DNA of 64,000 nucleotides from Microbacterium sp. AK009 (GTDB taxonomy: Bacteria > Actinomycetota > Actinomycetes > Actinomycetales > Microbacteriaceae). The notes below the pieces were generated by a model. The model did not search any database, had not been told where the DNA came from, and was given only the letters and a program-made list of their open reading frames with translations. Positions 1 through 7,222 of this stretch are shown one piece after another (position 1 is the stretch's first letter; every line of letters begins with the position of its first letter). Made by a program: the position numbers and the translations under genes. The DNA is taken from contig NZ_JACCCG010000004.1 in assembly GCF_013410955.1 (NCBI RefSeq), positions 1 through 64,000 of the forward strand. Direction: 5' to 3'.

Positions 1-154
1 GCTGTTCGTCATGATCTGACCAGTCTCCCTGCCCGAACCCTCGGGCGACAGGACGACTCACACAACGACTGGACCTACAAGACGGGGTCAGTCCAACCCG
101 CCGGCGCGCGCTGTCGGCAGCTCAAGGGTGGCTATGGTCACGCCGCAGTCGCCT

Positions 155-583
155 CTATCCCGTCCACGGCTTCCCGCAAGCGTGGGCCCATGCCGCAGCT
201 CGAAGCTTGTCGTGCGCGTACTCGACATAGTCGCCGACCATCTTCGCAAATGTGCTTGCCTTCTCCCAGTCGTCCGTGGGATGCCCAAGGTCCCGGTCCC
301 ACTGGCGGTCGATGTCGGTGTATTCGATGCGCTGGGGGAAGAAGTCGGTCAGCTGCTGAATAGTGGCCTGGGGCAGCGCACGCGGGAGGCGCGCCTGAAT
401 CTCCGCGTACCCATTCACCTCGTCGACCCTTACGCGGACCCCAACTTCGTCCCAGGCGCCAATGTCCGGAATTAGTAACTGGAGGTGTGCGTAGATACCC
501 CACGACGGTGCCACCGGCGGGAGAGGGTCACCAAACACCACGTCCTGGTCAGCAGGCGGCCGAATAGAGAAGGGGTAAGACAT
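155..583 (-). CDS. hypothetical protein, 142 aa
   Basis: I do not recognise this protein. It reads as a soluble, acidic-to-neutral protein with no signal peptide or membrane segment. It is rich in Trp and aromatic residues and has a plausible C-terminal helical stretch around residues 105-135. The ATG start at 583 has an AAAGG ribosome-binding site about 7 nt upstream, and the reading frame has balanced amino-acid composition, unlike the Arg/Pro-rich shadow frames over the same DNA. It stands alone in the sparse left-end region. It could be an immunity-type or phage-derived small protein, but nothing in the sequence shows that. Confidence 0.6.
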   Translation of the reverse strand: MSYPFSIRPPADQDVVFGDPLPPVAPSWGIYAHLQLLIPDIGAWDEVGVRVRVDEVNGYAEIQARLPRALPQATIQQLTDFFPQRIEYTDIDRQWDRDLGHPTDDWEKASTFAKMVGDYVEYAHDKLRAAAWAHACGKPWTG

Positions 584-984
584 CAGAAACCTTTCGTCGG
601 TGGACTAGGAACAGCTCCCCTATGCGCATCGTGGCGGGGTAGGCAGGGCCGAGGGAAATGCCCGCAAGAGTCGTCCACTCCCGCCACGGCAAGTCACGAC
701 CGCCCTTCCCGTATCGTGCGGCGAGAAATGGGGGTGACCCGAACCGACCGGCGCATGAATGGGACCGGAAGGACTCAGGGTCGCGAGCAACGGAGAATAC
801 GTCGCCAAGGCACGTTCTGTCGGGCCGGCTCAGGCGGCGGCGCTACGTGGCCGATGACTCAGCGCTCTGACTTCCCTCCAGCGATGTTGCGCCGTTCAGC
901 CATGGCAGGGAGGGGCACGCACGCCCGGGGTGCCGTGCTCCGCGAGAGCTCGGGACATCACCGCGGGTGCCGATTCGTCCGCGG
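584..984. other. gene-poor stretch
   Basis: No convincing gene, repeat or RNA is seen here. The open frames that cross it are Arg/Ser/Pro-rich shadows without ribosome-binding sites. Confidence 0.5.
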
Positions 985-1308
985 TCAGTCGCCCTCGCTG
1001 GGGTCCCGATCCACGCGGCCGCGTTCTTTGCCCAGAGTTAGAGCCTCGGCAGATGCGAAGCGTCTGCGGATGATCCGCTCCACCGCCGCCGGTTGCCGAA
1101 CGAGCGCTGCTTGTACTGCGACCTCTGTGAGGTGAGTCGAGCCATCGTGAGGAAGCGCCGGACTCACGCCCGTTAGGCCGACGGGCGCGAGTTCCTGTTT
1201 TGAGGCGTGTCCGATGTCGATAGCGCTGACCCCCCAGTCACGAGGAACGAAAGTCCGTCCCCATCCTCGATGTGCATCCACAAGCATCCTCCGAAGAACC
1301 CAAAACAC
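985..1308 (-). CDS. possible hypothetical protein, about 100 aa
   Basis: This is a weak candidate. The C-terminal half has a protein-like composition, with a helical segment rich in Ala, Val, Arg and Glu, while the first few residues look non-coding. An internal Met at residue 8 (position 1287) may be the true start. No domain is recognised. It lies upstream of nothing on its strand and may be a remnant of an older gene rather than an intact one. Confidence 0.3.
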   Translation of the reverse strand: MFWVLRRMLVDAHRGWGRTFVPRDWGVSAIDIGHASKQELAPVGLTGVSPALPHDGSTHLTEVAVQAALVRQPAAVERIIRRRFASAEALTLGKERGRVDRDPSEGD

Positions 1309-1347
1309 CTAAAAGGTGGCGGAACTCGGTCTCGGGAAGGGATACCG

Positions 1348-1380
1348 CGAAGCCGCCCCATTTTGACCGGGGCGGCTTCG
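1348..1380. terminator. intrinsic terminator-like hairpin
   Basis: A perfect 12-bp inverted repeat, CGAAGCCGCCCC / GGGGCGGCTTCG, with a 9-nt loop lies 20 bp beyond the stop codon of the minus-strand gene at 1401-1946. The position and strength fit a rho-independent terminator for that gene. Confidence 0.75.
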
Positions 1381-1400
1381 GGTGCGTCGCGGCCGCTTCG

Positions 1401-1946
1401 TCAATCGCGGATGGCGACGCGCCGCATGATGGCGCTGTTGCGGCTGGTGTCGTCGGTGAAGGGGCCGTCGTACGTCTCGACAAGCAGGTAACGGACGGCG
1501 GCGCCGTGGATGCGAAGGGTGTAGGAGGGCAGTGTTTCGGGGCGGCGCTTGCCGTTTCGGACCTGCTGGATGTCTCTATACAGGCGACCGTTCGGGAGTT
1601 CCTCGATGGTCGGGACGAGGAACGTGAAGACGAGATGCCATAGCGCGTCCACGGCATTGATGTCGCCGAGGTTGAAGCTCCACCCCTCGGCCCATCGCTG
1701 CAGTACGTCCTCGTCGAGGAACTCACCGAAGCTGCACCCCGGCTCGAGGTCGGCGACGTCTGTGAGCGCGCTGATGGCGTCGATGTCCCAGAGGTCCTGA
1801 AGCTGGAGGATGAGGTCGCCGTTGGCTTCTACGATGCGTGCGTTGTGGTGAATTGGTGCGGTCCACGAAGCCTCGAAGTTGTGGTCGAGGTAGCGGAATC
1901 GCGTGGCGTCCGTGGCGGTGGTGTTGGAGAGCGTGATGTTCTTCAT
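1401..1946 (-). CDS. hypothetical protein, 181 aa, divergent from a TetR regulator
   Basis: No family is recognised. The open frame extends further upstream, but the start is placed at the ATG at 1946 because it follows an AGGA ribosome-binding site and the residues before it are shadow-like. The product is acidic and soluble, with no signal peptide or membrane segment. It has many aromatic residues in the middle, and the C-terminal third is predicted to be beta-rich. The gene is transcribed divergently from the TetR gene at 2158, which makes it the likely target of that repressor, and it is closed by the hairpin at 1348-1380. Its function is unknown; a small enzyme or polyketide-cyclase-like ligand-binding fold is possible but not shown. 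Confidence 0.7.
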   Translation of the reverse strand: MKNITLSNTTATDATRFRYLDHNFEASWTAPIHHNARIVEANGDLILQLQDLWDIDAISALTDVADLEPGCSFGEFLDEDVLQRWAEGWSFNLGDINAVDALWHLVFTFLVPTIEELPNGRLYRDIQQVRNGKRRPETLPSYTLRIHGAAVRYLLVETYDGPFTDDTSRNSAIMRRVAIRD

Positions 1947-2035
1947 TTTGCGAGTCCTGTTCGTTGGTGTGTCGTGGCGTCGCCGCGAGCTGACACCTAC
2001 ATGTGCGGTCTCCCCAGCGCGGCGGCCCACACGCG

Positions 2036-2116
2036 ACCAAAGACCAAAATTGCAGGGAATCACGCGGAACTTTGGTGCTTCACTGAGCCGCTTTGGTAAC
2101 AAACCCGTGCTACCAA
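2036..2116. promoter_or_regulatory. putative TetR operator region
   Basis: The divergent intergenic region carries several copies of one half-site: ACCAAAG at 2036-2042, CTTTGGT at 2070-2076 and CTTTGGT at 2091-2097. The best element is an imperfect 24-bp palindrome at 2093-2116, TTGGTAACA / TGCTACCAA, with 8 of 9 positions pairing across a 6-nt spacer. It lies 41 bp before the GTG start of the TetR gene. This fits autoregulation and shared control of both divergent genes; binding by that protein is inferred. Confidence 0.5.
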
Positions 2117-2157
2117 CGAGGAGCCGGATTCGAGTCAAGGTCGTGCTAGCGTGCAGG

Positions 2158-2790
2158 GTGCCGAAGCTGATCGACCACGCGCAACGTCGCCGCCTGATCG
2201 TGAACGCCGCGTGGAGTGTCGTCGCGGAGGACGGTGCGGCGGCCCTGACGGTCCGCCGCGTCGCCGAGGCGGCACGCATCGTGCCAGGGTCGCTCCGCTA
2301 CATCTTCGAGACACAAGAATCGCTGTTAGACGCAGTCGCCGACGAACTCGTGCAGCGCGTGCGGACCGCTGTCGCGGCAGGAGCGAGCCGATACCCCAGA
2401 CAGCAGGACCTACCCCTTCGCATGCTCGCGCTGGTCCCGCTGATGACGGACGACGTACAACGCTGGCGCGTCGAGCACGCCCTCTACGTCGGTGCCAGCC
2501 GGCACCCGCGCCTCGACGAGGACATCGCCCAATGCCGCAATGCTCGACGCGCCGAATGCGCAACCATCATCCGGAACCTCCACATCGGCATTGACGTTCC
2601 CCAACGACACGTCGATGCCGAGGTACTCCGCGCGCTTGCGCTAGTCGAAGGGCTGTCGCACCTCGCCGCTCAGGGAGGCGCATCGAGGATCGAAGCTCAC
2701 GAGGCACAGGTGATCGTGCGCCGACACCTCCTCGATGTTCAAACGTTGTTGCGCCAGCGCGAAGCGTCCGCGCCGCATCGAACTCGTTGA
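2158..2790 (+). CDS. TetR/AcrR family transcriptional regulator, 210 aa
   Basis: This is a one-component repressor of the TetR family. The N-terminal DNA-binding region (residues about 5-55) has the expected layout: a first helix beginning RRRLIVNAAW, a helix-turn-helix with TVRRVAEAA, and the family hallmark ending in SLRYIFETQESLL. The remaining 150 residues form the helical ligand-binding and dimerisation domain, whose ligand cannot be read from sequence. The frame is open further upstream, but the GTG at 2158 gives the usual short lead before the first helix, so that start is chosen. The gene is divergent from the hypothetical gene at 1401-1946, and palindromic sites lie between them, so local control is likely. 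Confidence 0.85.
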   Translation: MPKLIDHAQRRRLIVNAAWSVVAEDGAAALTVRRVAEAARIVPGSLRYIFETQESLLDAVADELVQRVRTAVAAGASRYPRQQDLPLRMLALVPLMTDDVQRWRVEHALYVGASRHPRLDEDIAQCRNARRAECATIIRNLHIGIDVPQRHVDAEVLRALALVEGLSHLAAQGGASRIEAHEAQVIVRRHLLDVQTLLRQREASAPHRTR

Positions 2791-3158
2791 GCCTGTTGGG
2801 TGACGAGATAGGCCCTGAACGGAGATAAGGTCGCGAGTTGCGCATCAAACGATGCCGAGCTCGGTCGGCGTCAGTACAGCGACTGAGAGCCCAGTGAAGA
2901 CAACTCCGTCCTTGGTGGACAGCTGGTGCTCAGTGGGTTCCGGCGCCGCGCATGACCCGTTGAGTGAATCCTGATTGCAACGACTTCTCAAGCTCACTGG
3001 CGGCCTTCAGCTCGTTCGTCGCCGCGGTCAGCGCCGAGTGGCGAGGCGATCCCGAATCAATCCGATGGCTGTCCGCGGTCTCCGACTCGCCCGCAGGTCG
3101 CGCCTCTCGTTGGGTGAGTCGGTACGTCGCTATACGACTGCAAAAAGAGGGGAACCCC
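2791..3158. other. intergenic stretch without a recognised gene
   Basis: Nothing coding is supported between the TetR gene and the start chosen at 3159. An in-frame extension of the downstream gene runs back to 2964, but its composition is unlike the downstream part and no ribosome-binding site supports it. Confidence 0.45.
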
Positions 3159-3518
3159 ATGCGCCCCCCTGATGCGGCATGGATACGCAATCAGCGACGA
3201 GCGCGAACCTTGACTGTCGTCCAACAGCTGCTTCTCGAGGCACTCCCACACTGGAGTTGGGCTCCGCAGGATGAATCGTGGGACCTGCGCGGAGTGGAAC
3301 TGGCCACCTTCATCCGCCGAGAGCAGCGCATGCCGCGGGTGCGAGCATCCAGTAAGTCCGAGCGAGCACTCGCTCACTGGTTCTCGCGCCAGCGGATCCT
3401 GCATCGGGAGGGGCGGCTAAAGCACGCGCGAGCCATAACCTTCCGGGCGTTGATCTGCGTGGCGCATGAGGGGTACCGCTCGCAAAACGTGCAAACGCCC
3501 GCGCGCGACGAGGCGTAG
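3159..3518 (+). CDS. small protein with a helicase-associated (HA) domain, 119 aa
   Basis: The sequence from about residue 38 to 105 follows the pattern of the helicase-associated domain: a Trp near the start (DESWDLRG), then LATFIRREQRMPR, then LAHWFSRQR, then REGRLKHAR. In other proteins this domain is found in tandem at the C terminus of large accessory helicases and is thought to bind nucleic acid. Here a single copy stands alone in a very small protein. The ATG at 3159 is chosen over an upstream in-frame ATG at 2964 because it has the strong site AAGAGGGGA just before it. It may be an independent DNA-binding protein or the remnant of a helicase from a mobile island; the sequence cannot separate these. 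Confidence 0.65.
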   Translation: MRPPDAAWIRNQRRARTLTVVQQLLLEALPHWSWAPQDESWDLRGVELATFIRREQRMPRVRASSKSERALAHWFSRQRILHREGRLKHARAITFRALICVAHEGYRSQNVQTPARDEA

Positions 3519-3590
3519 GTTCTCGGTCACCGAGTGGGGGCTGCAGAGACATGATCGCCAGATCGCAAACGCGTCGCTTTCGAAGACGCC

Positions 3591-3848
3591 GTGCCGCAAC
3601 GCCGAGCGTTCTGCCTAATCACCTTGGCTGTGGTCGCGGTGACTGAACCTTCTGATCCGGGGGCGTTGCCCCGACTCCTTACACCGGACGAGGTGGCGGA
3701 CTACCTTCAGGTCCCGCGACGGACGGTGGACCGTTGGCGGGCGGGCGACGGTCCGCCCTTCATCAGGGTCGGCCGCGCGATCCGATACCCGGAACCTGAG
3801 TTGGCACTCTGGCTCGCGCAGCGAAGCGATCACCGGCACGGTGCCTGA
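3591..3848 (+). CDS. excisionase-type helix-turn-helix protein, 85 aa (or 69 aa from GTG 3639)
   Basis: This is a small DNA-binding protein of the MerR-like excisionase/AlpA class. The core, LLTPDEVADYLQVPRRTVDRW, is a winged helix-turn-helix, followed by the typical wing RVGRAIRYPEPELALWLAQR. Such proteins act as recombination directionality factors or as local repressors in integrative elements, and also as single chromosomal regulators. The annotated ATG gives a hydrophobic lead not usual in the family, so the GTG at 3639 is an alternative start. No integrase gene is present in the window, so a role in excision is not shown. Two direct repeats, AGGTGTGATT, lie 65-100 bp downstream. Confidence 0.75.
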   Translation: MPQRRAFCLITLAVVAVTEPSDPGALPRLLTPDEVADYLQVPRRTVDRWRAGDGPPFIRVGRAIRYPEPELALWLAQRSDHRHGA

Positions 3849-4178
3849 TCCTCGCTTGGAGGTCGACAAAGCCAGGCGGCGCAACTGACAAGGCCTATCT
3901 CCGTCCGACTTGGGAGGTGTGATTAACACGGCGGGAAGGTGTGATTTTCAGGTTCACTTATTCGGCGTTTGACTCCGCCTTAGCACGTAGCAGGCGCGCA
4001 CAAACCGCAGGATTACGTAGGATCAAGTACCTCGTCACCATACGAGCTGTACTTCGGGGTCTGACACCCGGAACGCCGGTACTCCCCCGAGGGTCTGCGG
4101 ACTCTCGGGGGAGTTCCGCGTCGGGGTGTCACCTCGTCCGGGTCCGAACCGGCGGTCCCGCGCCGCTACGGTGTAACG
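3849..4178. other. intergenic region with direct and inverted repeats
   Basis: No gene is seen. It contains the direct repeat AGGTGTGATT at 3915-3924 and 3937-3946 (22-bp period, two helical turns) and the nested inverted repeat at 4062-4131, listed separately. It separates the accessory left end from the core genes that begin at 4179. Confidence 0.5.
4062..4131. repeat. nested inverted repeat / large stem-loop
   Basis: The outer arms are TGACACCC at 4062-4069 and GGGTGTCA at 4124-4131, both perfect. The inner arms are CTCCCCCGAG at 4082-4091 and CTCGGGGGAG at 4104-4113, also perfect, with a 12-nt loop. The inner hairpin is strong enough to be a terminator but has no T-run. The whole lies 48 bp before the next gene. 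It could be a terminator, a 5'-leader structure or an old recombination site. Confidence 0.6.
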
Positions 4179-5525
4179 GTGCGCGAGATCATGCGGATGG
4201 GGCTCCGACTCCTCGCAGCCCATTGGCCCGCGCTTCTGGCGTGGTACCTCGCGGGGTCGCTCGGTCGGTACCTGTCCATCCAGCTCGCCGGTCTCGTCGG
4301 CGGGTACTCCGCGCTCGGCGGCATCCTGCTCCTCCCGCTGGCGATCCTCGCGAAGCTCGTCAGCGTGGTGGCGATGCTCCTCGTCCTCCGAGACGGGATG
4401 CTGCGCCTGAGCGCGATCGCTCCCAGCCCGGTCGACCGTGCCGAGCGCCTCCGGTCGTTCCGCGACGCCCTGTTGTCTGCCGTCCTGCCGTTCATCGCGG
4501 TCTACGCCGTCCTCGGGTTCCTCCGCGACGATGTCGCCGCCTACCTTCGGGTGGCCCTCGCGGTGCAGACCGATCGACGGTGGGCTGCGATCCTCGAGGA
4601 GACCACGCTCGACACCTCGGGGACGGTGGCCAGCCTCACCTGGGAACCCTGGACGATCGTCGTCGTCGTTCTCGCCTTCGCGGGGCGCTGGGCGTGGAAG
4701 CGGTGGCAGAAGGCGCTCCCTCGATGGGCCGCGTTGATCGCGACCTATCTTGAAGCCCTGTGGATCTTCCTCGCCGCGTACTTCGTCGGTGAGGCCCTCG
4801 GGCAGGTGACCGCCTGGATCGACACGCGTCAGGCGATGGTGTGGCTGAGCGACCTCCGGCAGGCCGTCGGAGACCTCTTCGCGCCGCTGGGATGGACCTG
4901 GGACGCGGTGGAGTGGATCCTCGGGCAGGCCGGCGTGGTGCTCTTCGTTCCGCTCGCGTGGTTGACTATCGCGGGCGTCATCTACGGTCGCACCGTGTCG
5001 CCGCAGGGGGTGCAGCTGCGGGGGGCGCTCGTCGACCGCGCCCGCATCCGCTACGGATCTCTGCCGCAGCGGCTCCGGCGCCGCCTGGTCGATCTCGGGT
5101 CGGAGGTCGGAGGCCGGCTTCGCCCGATCTGGCAGGCGATTTTGTTGATGTGGCGGGGCGGGCCGATCCTCATCGGCGGGTACGTCCTCCTCTACGCGCT
5201 GATCCTCTTCCTCGGGCAAGGCCTGCGGGTCGTCCTCACCCGACTGGTCGGGCCCCACGACCTCTTCGACTTCTGGGTGATCGCCGCCACGCCCCTCTTC
5301 CTCCTCGTCCCGCTCGTCGTCGAGCCGCTTCGGACCGTTCTGATCGCGGCGACCTACGACGCGACGGTCGGCGCGCTCATCGGGGCGCCGGTGGTGACGT
5401 CAGGGGATGACCTCGAGTCGGAGGAAGCCCGGCAGCTCGTCCGGGACGGTGAGCTCCACGCCGAACGGTCCGCGGGCGTCGTCGGGAACGAGATAGGGCA
5501 CCGAGACGGTGAACGGCACGGGTGA
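4179..5525 (+). CDS. multispanning membrane protein of unknown function, 448 aa
   Basis: This is an integral membrane protein with about eight to ten hydrophobic segments, for example near residues 15-30, 42-72, 95-115, 157-170, 185-205, 247-267, 320-345 and 362-392. A Trp-rich, amphipathic middle region lies between them. No transporter or enzyme signature is recognised. The GTG at 4179 is taken as start; the ATG 12 nt later is possible. The last 40 or so residues, beyond 5400, are hydrophilic and overlap the 3' end of the converging minus-strand gene by 126 bp. Such an overlap is unusual and suggests that an earlier stop codon was lost. It may act with the three anchored proteins encoded opposite. 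Confidence 0.75.
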   Translation: MREIMRMGLRLLAAHWPALLAWYLAGSLGRYLSIQLAGLVGGYSALGGILLLPLAILAKLVSVVAMLLVLRDGMLRLSAIAPSPVDRAERLRSFRDALLSAVLPFIAVYAVLGFLRDDVAAYLRVALAVQTDRRWAAILEETTLDTSGTVASLTWEPWTIVVVVLAFAGRWAWKRWQKALPRWAALIATYLEALWIFLAAYFVGEALGQVTAWIDTRQAMVWLSDLRQAVGDLFAPLGWTWDAVEWILGQAGVVLFVPLAWLTIAGVIYGRTVSPQGVQLRGALVDRARIRYGSLPQRLRRRLVDLGSEVGGRLRPIWQAILLMWRGGPILIGGYVLLYALILFLGQGLRVVLTRLVGPHDLFDFWVIAATPLFLLVPLVVEPLRTVLIAATYDATVGALIGAPVVTSGDDLESEEARQLVRDGELHAERSAGVVGNEIGHRDGERHG

Positions 5526-5921
5526 ACCGGACTCGCACGAGGTCGGCCGCTCGTAGCGCCAGTCGACCTCGGTGGTCGCCTCACCCCACTGCCGGCCGGC
5601 GCCGCCGAGCTCGCGAAGCGCCGGGGTGGTGCACAGGGGGCTGAGGTCGCCGGGATCGACGGGAATCTCGACCACCAGGACCCTCGTGCCGGCCGGTGCG
5701 TCGGCGGCGTACAGACTCGTCTGGTCGACAGCTGTCGCCGGGCCCCAGGTCGCGCCCGCCCACTCGACGCTCTCCCCCGCCGCGGCGGTGGTCGGGAACA
5801 CGGGGTCGGCCTGACTCCAGCGCCACCACTCGACGCCCGTCGGCACGAGGACTCCCACCGGCAGCAGGATCGCGACCGCACCCAGCGGGAGAGCATTGCG
5901 CCGCCACCATCCCCGCGTCAT
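5400..5921 (-). CDS. membrane-anchored extracytoplasmic protein, 173 aa
   Basis: An uncleaved N-terminal signal-anchor (residues about 5-35, with WWRR ahead of a hydrophobic run) is followed by a soluble outer domain of about 130 residues, beta-rich and with two Cys residues (CTT and CES) that could pair. I recognise no family. The ATG at 5921 is chosen because it overlaps the upstream stop as ATGA, the same coupling used by the next gene pair; an ATG four codons upstream is also open. It is the last of three coupled genes with the same architecture (7134 to 5400). Its 3' end overlaps the converging gene at 4179-5525. Confidence 0.7.
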   Translation of the reverse strand: MTRGWWRRNALPLGAVAILLPVGVLVPTGVEWWRWSQADPVFPTTAAAGESVEWAGATWGPATAVDQTSLYAADAPAGTRVLVVEIPVDPGDLSPLCTTPALRELGGAGRQWGEATTEVDWRYERPTSCESGSPVPFTVSVPYLVPDDARGPFGVELTVPDELPGFLRLEVIP

Positions 5922-6463
5922 CGCGATGCCCACGCTGTCTCGCGCACTTCGACCTCGTCGAGCAGCTCCAGCTCGGCAAGGTCGATCGATACGGTGACCG
6001 CGCTGTCGAGCCGAGCGTCCTCGTTCAGTCCCAGCTCGAGGGTGGCGGCGCGGCGCACGACGTCGCTGGGGAGCTCGAAGGCCACGCTCCCCTGCCGCGG
6101 GATGCCCGGCGTGAGGCCGCTTCCGAACAGCGACGACGGGCGCTCGCTTGCGCGGTAGGTGACTCCGTCGATCGTGAGGTCGGCGCGATCGAGGACCGTG
6201 CCGTCCTCCTCGTGGGTCGCTTCAGCCTCGAGGTCCACGACCAGCCAGGTGCCGTCCGCCGACCATCCGCCCGCGACCGCCCGCGCTCCGAGTCGTACGT
6301 CCGTGACGGCCACGGCGAAGCCCCGGGCTGTGGCGGCCTGATCGATTCCTGCGGCGAGGGGGAACGGCGTTTCAGCGTCGTCCTGGGTCGGGGTGATCTG
6401 GATGACACCCCAGGCTGCCACCACGAGCACAAGACCGATCGCCCAGGCCAGCCATCGCCTCAT
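5918..6463 (-). CDS. membrane-anchored extracytoplasmic protein, 181 aa
   Basis: One N-terminal transmembrane segment (MRRWLAWAIGLVLVVAAW) is followed by an exported beta-rich domain. The pattern, an early GFAVAVTDVRLG-type strand, then WLVVDLEAEA, then a late SVAFELP, resembles DUF4352-like immunoglobulin-fold domains of actinobacterial surface proteins. That assignment is tentative. The start overlaps the stop of the preceding gene as ATGA, and its own stop overlaps the next start in the same way, so the three proteins should be made together and in similar amounts. It may form an envelope complex with them. Confidence 0.75.
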   Translation of the reverse strand: MRRWLAWAIGLVLVVAAWGVIQITPTQDDAETPFPLAAGIDQAATARGFAVAVTDVRLGARAVAGGWSADGTWLVVDLEAEATHEEDGTVLDRADLTIDGVTYRASERPSSLFGSGLTPGIPRQGSVAFELPSDVVRRAATLELGLNEDARLDSAVTVSIDLAELELLDEVEVRETAWASR

Positions 6464-7134
6464 CCCTCCGGCTCCTCGGCGTCTGCGCCGGCACCGACAT
6501 CGGTCACGTCCAGCGTCATGGTCGCGGCCGTGATCGGTGTCTCCCAGTACTCGCCGGAGGTCACCAGCTGTCCTTTCCGAAGGGCGAGGTCACGGAGCAC
6601 GACCTCGATCTCGTCACCGTCTGCGAACGCGCCGCGGTCGACCGCCCAGGTGAGGACCAACTCGGCCGGAACGCGCGGCTGCAGGTAGGGAGAGACGGTG
6701 GTGTCATCGAACCGCGCGATAGCGGCTGCGGGCTCATCGTCCAGCTGCGCGATGCGCACGCCCGCACGCAGACCGCTAGACCCCTCGGACGGCAGCGCGC
6801 GATCCCACACGTTCTCAGCGGTGAGCACGACCGCGAGAACCCGCTGACCGGGCTCGACCGCGATCCCCGCCTCGGGGAGCTCGTCGATGAGGACCGCCCG
6901 CTCGACCGTGAGCGCGAATTGGTCGTTCACGTGGGTGTCGCCCGGCTCGAGCGCAGGAAGCGGGGGAACGGCAGCCTGTGCGAGGCCTCCGAATGCGGCG
7001 GTGACGGTGAGGAACGCCGCCGTCAGGATGCCCGCGAACCAGCCCGTGGGGATCCGATCCCAGGTGCGTGCCACCCACGCGGCGCGGGTCGGCTGCCCCG
7101 AACCGGGAGCCGGAGCCTCGGGTGGGACCGTCAC
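6460..7134 (-). CDS. membrane-anchored extracytoplasmic protein, 224 aa
   Basis: This is the first gene of a three-gene coupled set. Residues 1-30 are cytoplasmic and Pro/Arg-containing, residues about 32-55 form the membrane anchor, and the rest is an outer beta domain beginning NDQFALTVERAVL with later strands VLAVVLTAENVW and ELVLTWAV. This is again a DUF4352-like layout. The start is a GTG. The upstream gene on the same strand is glnE, whose stop lies 88 bp away, so it may share the glnA-glnE transcript or have its own promoter in that gap. Function unknown. Confidence 0.75.
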   Translation of the reverse strand: MTVPPEAPAPGSGQPTRAAWVARTWDRIPTGWFAGILTAAFLTVTAAFGGLAQAAVPPLPALEPGDTHVNDQFALTVERAVLIDELPEAGIAVEPGQRVLAVVLTAENVWDRALPSEGSSGLRAGVRIAQLDDEPAAAIARFDDTTVSPYLQPRVPAELVLTWAVDRGAFADGDEIEVVLRDLALRKGQLVTSGEYWETPITAATMTLDVTDVGAGADAEEPEG

Positions 7135-7222
7135 GCCGACACACTACCCCGGAAGCGGGTCAGCTCGACGACGCCGCCCCACGAGGGTGCGCGGTCGGGC
7201 GACTCATCGTCGTGCCGTGGGC

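Noticed and set aside
485..1135. 216-codon plus-strand open frame in the left-end gap
   Set aside because: Arg/Ser/Thr-rich throughout, no ribosome-binding site and no protein-like pattern.
4035..5258. 407-codon minus-strand open frame
   Set aside because: Asp/Glu/Arg/Pro-rich shadow of the multispanning membrane protein gene on the plus strand.
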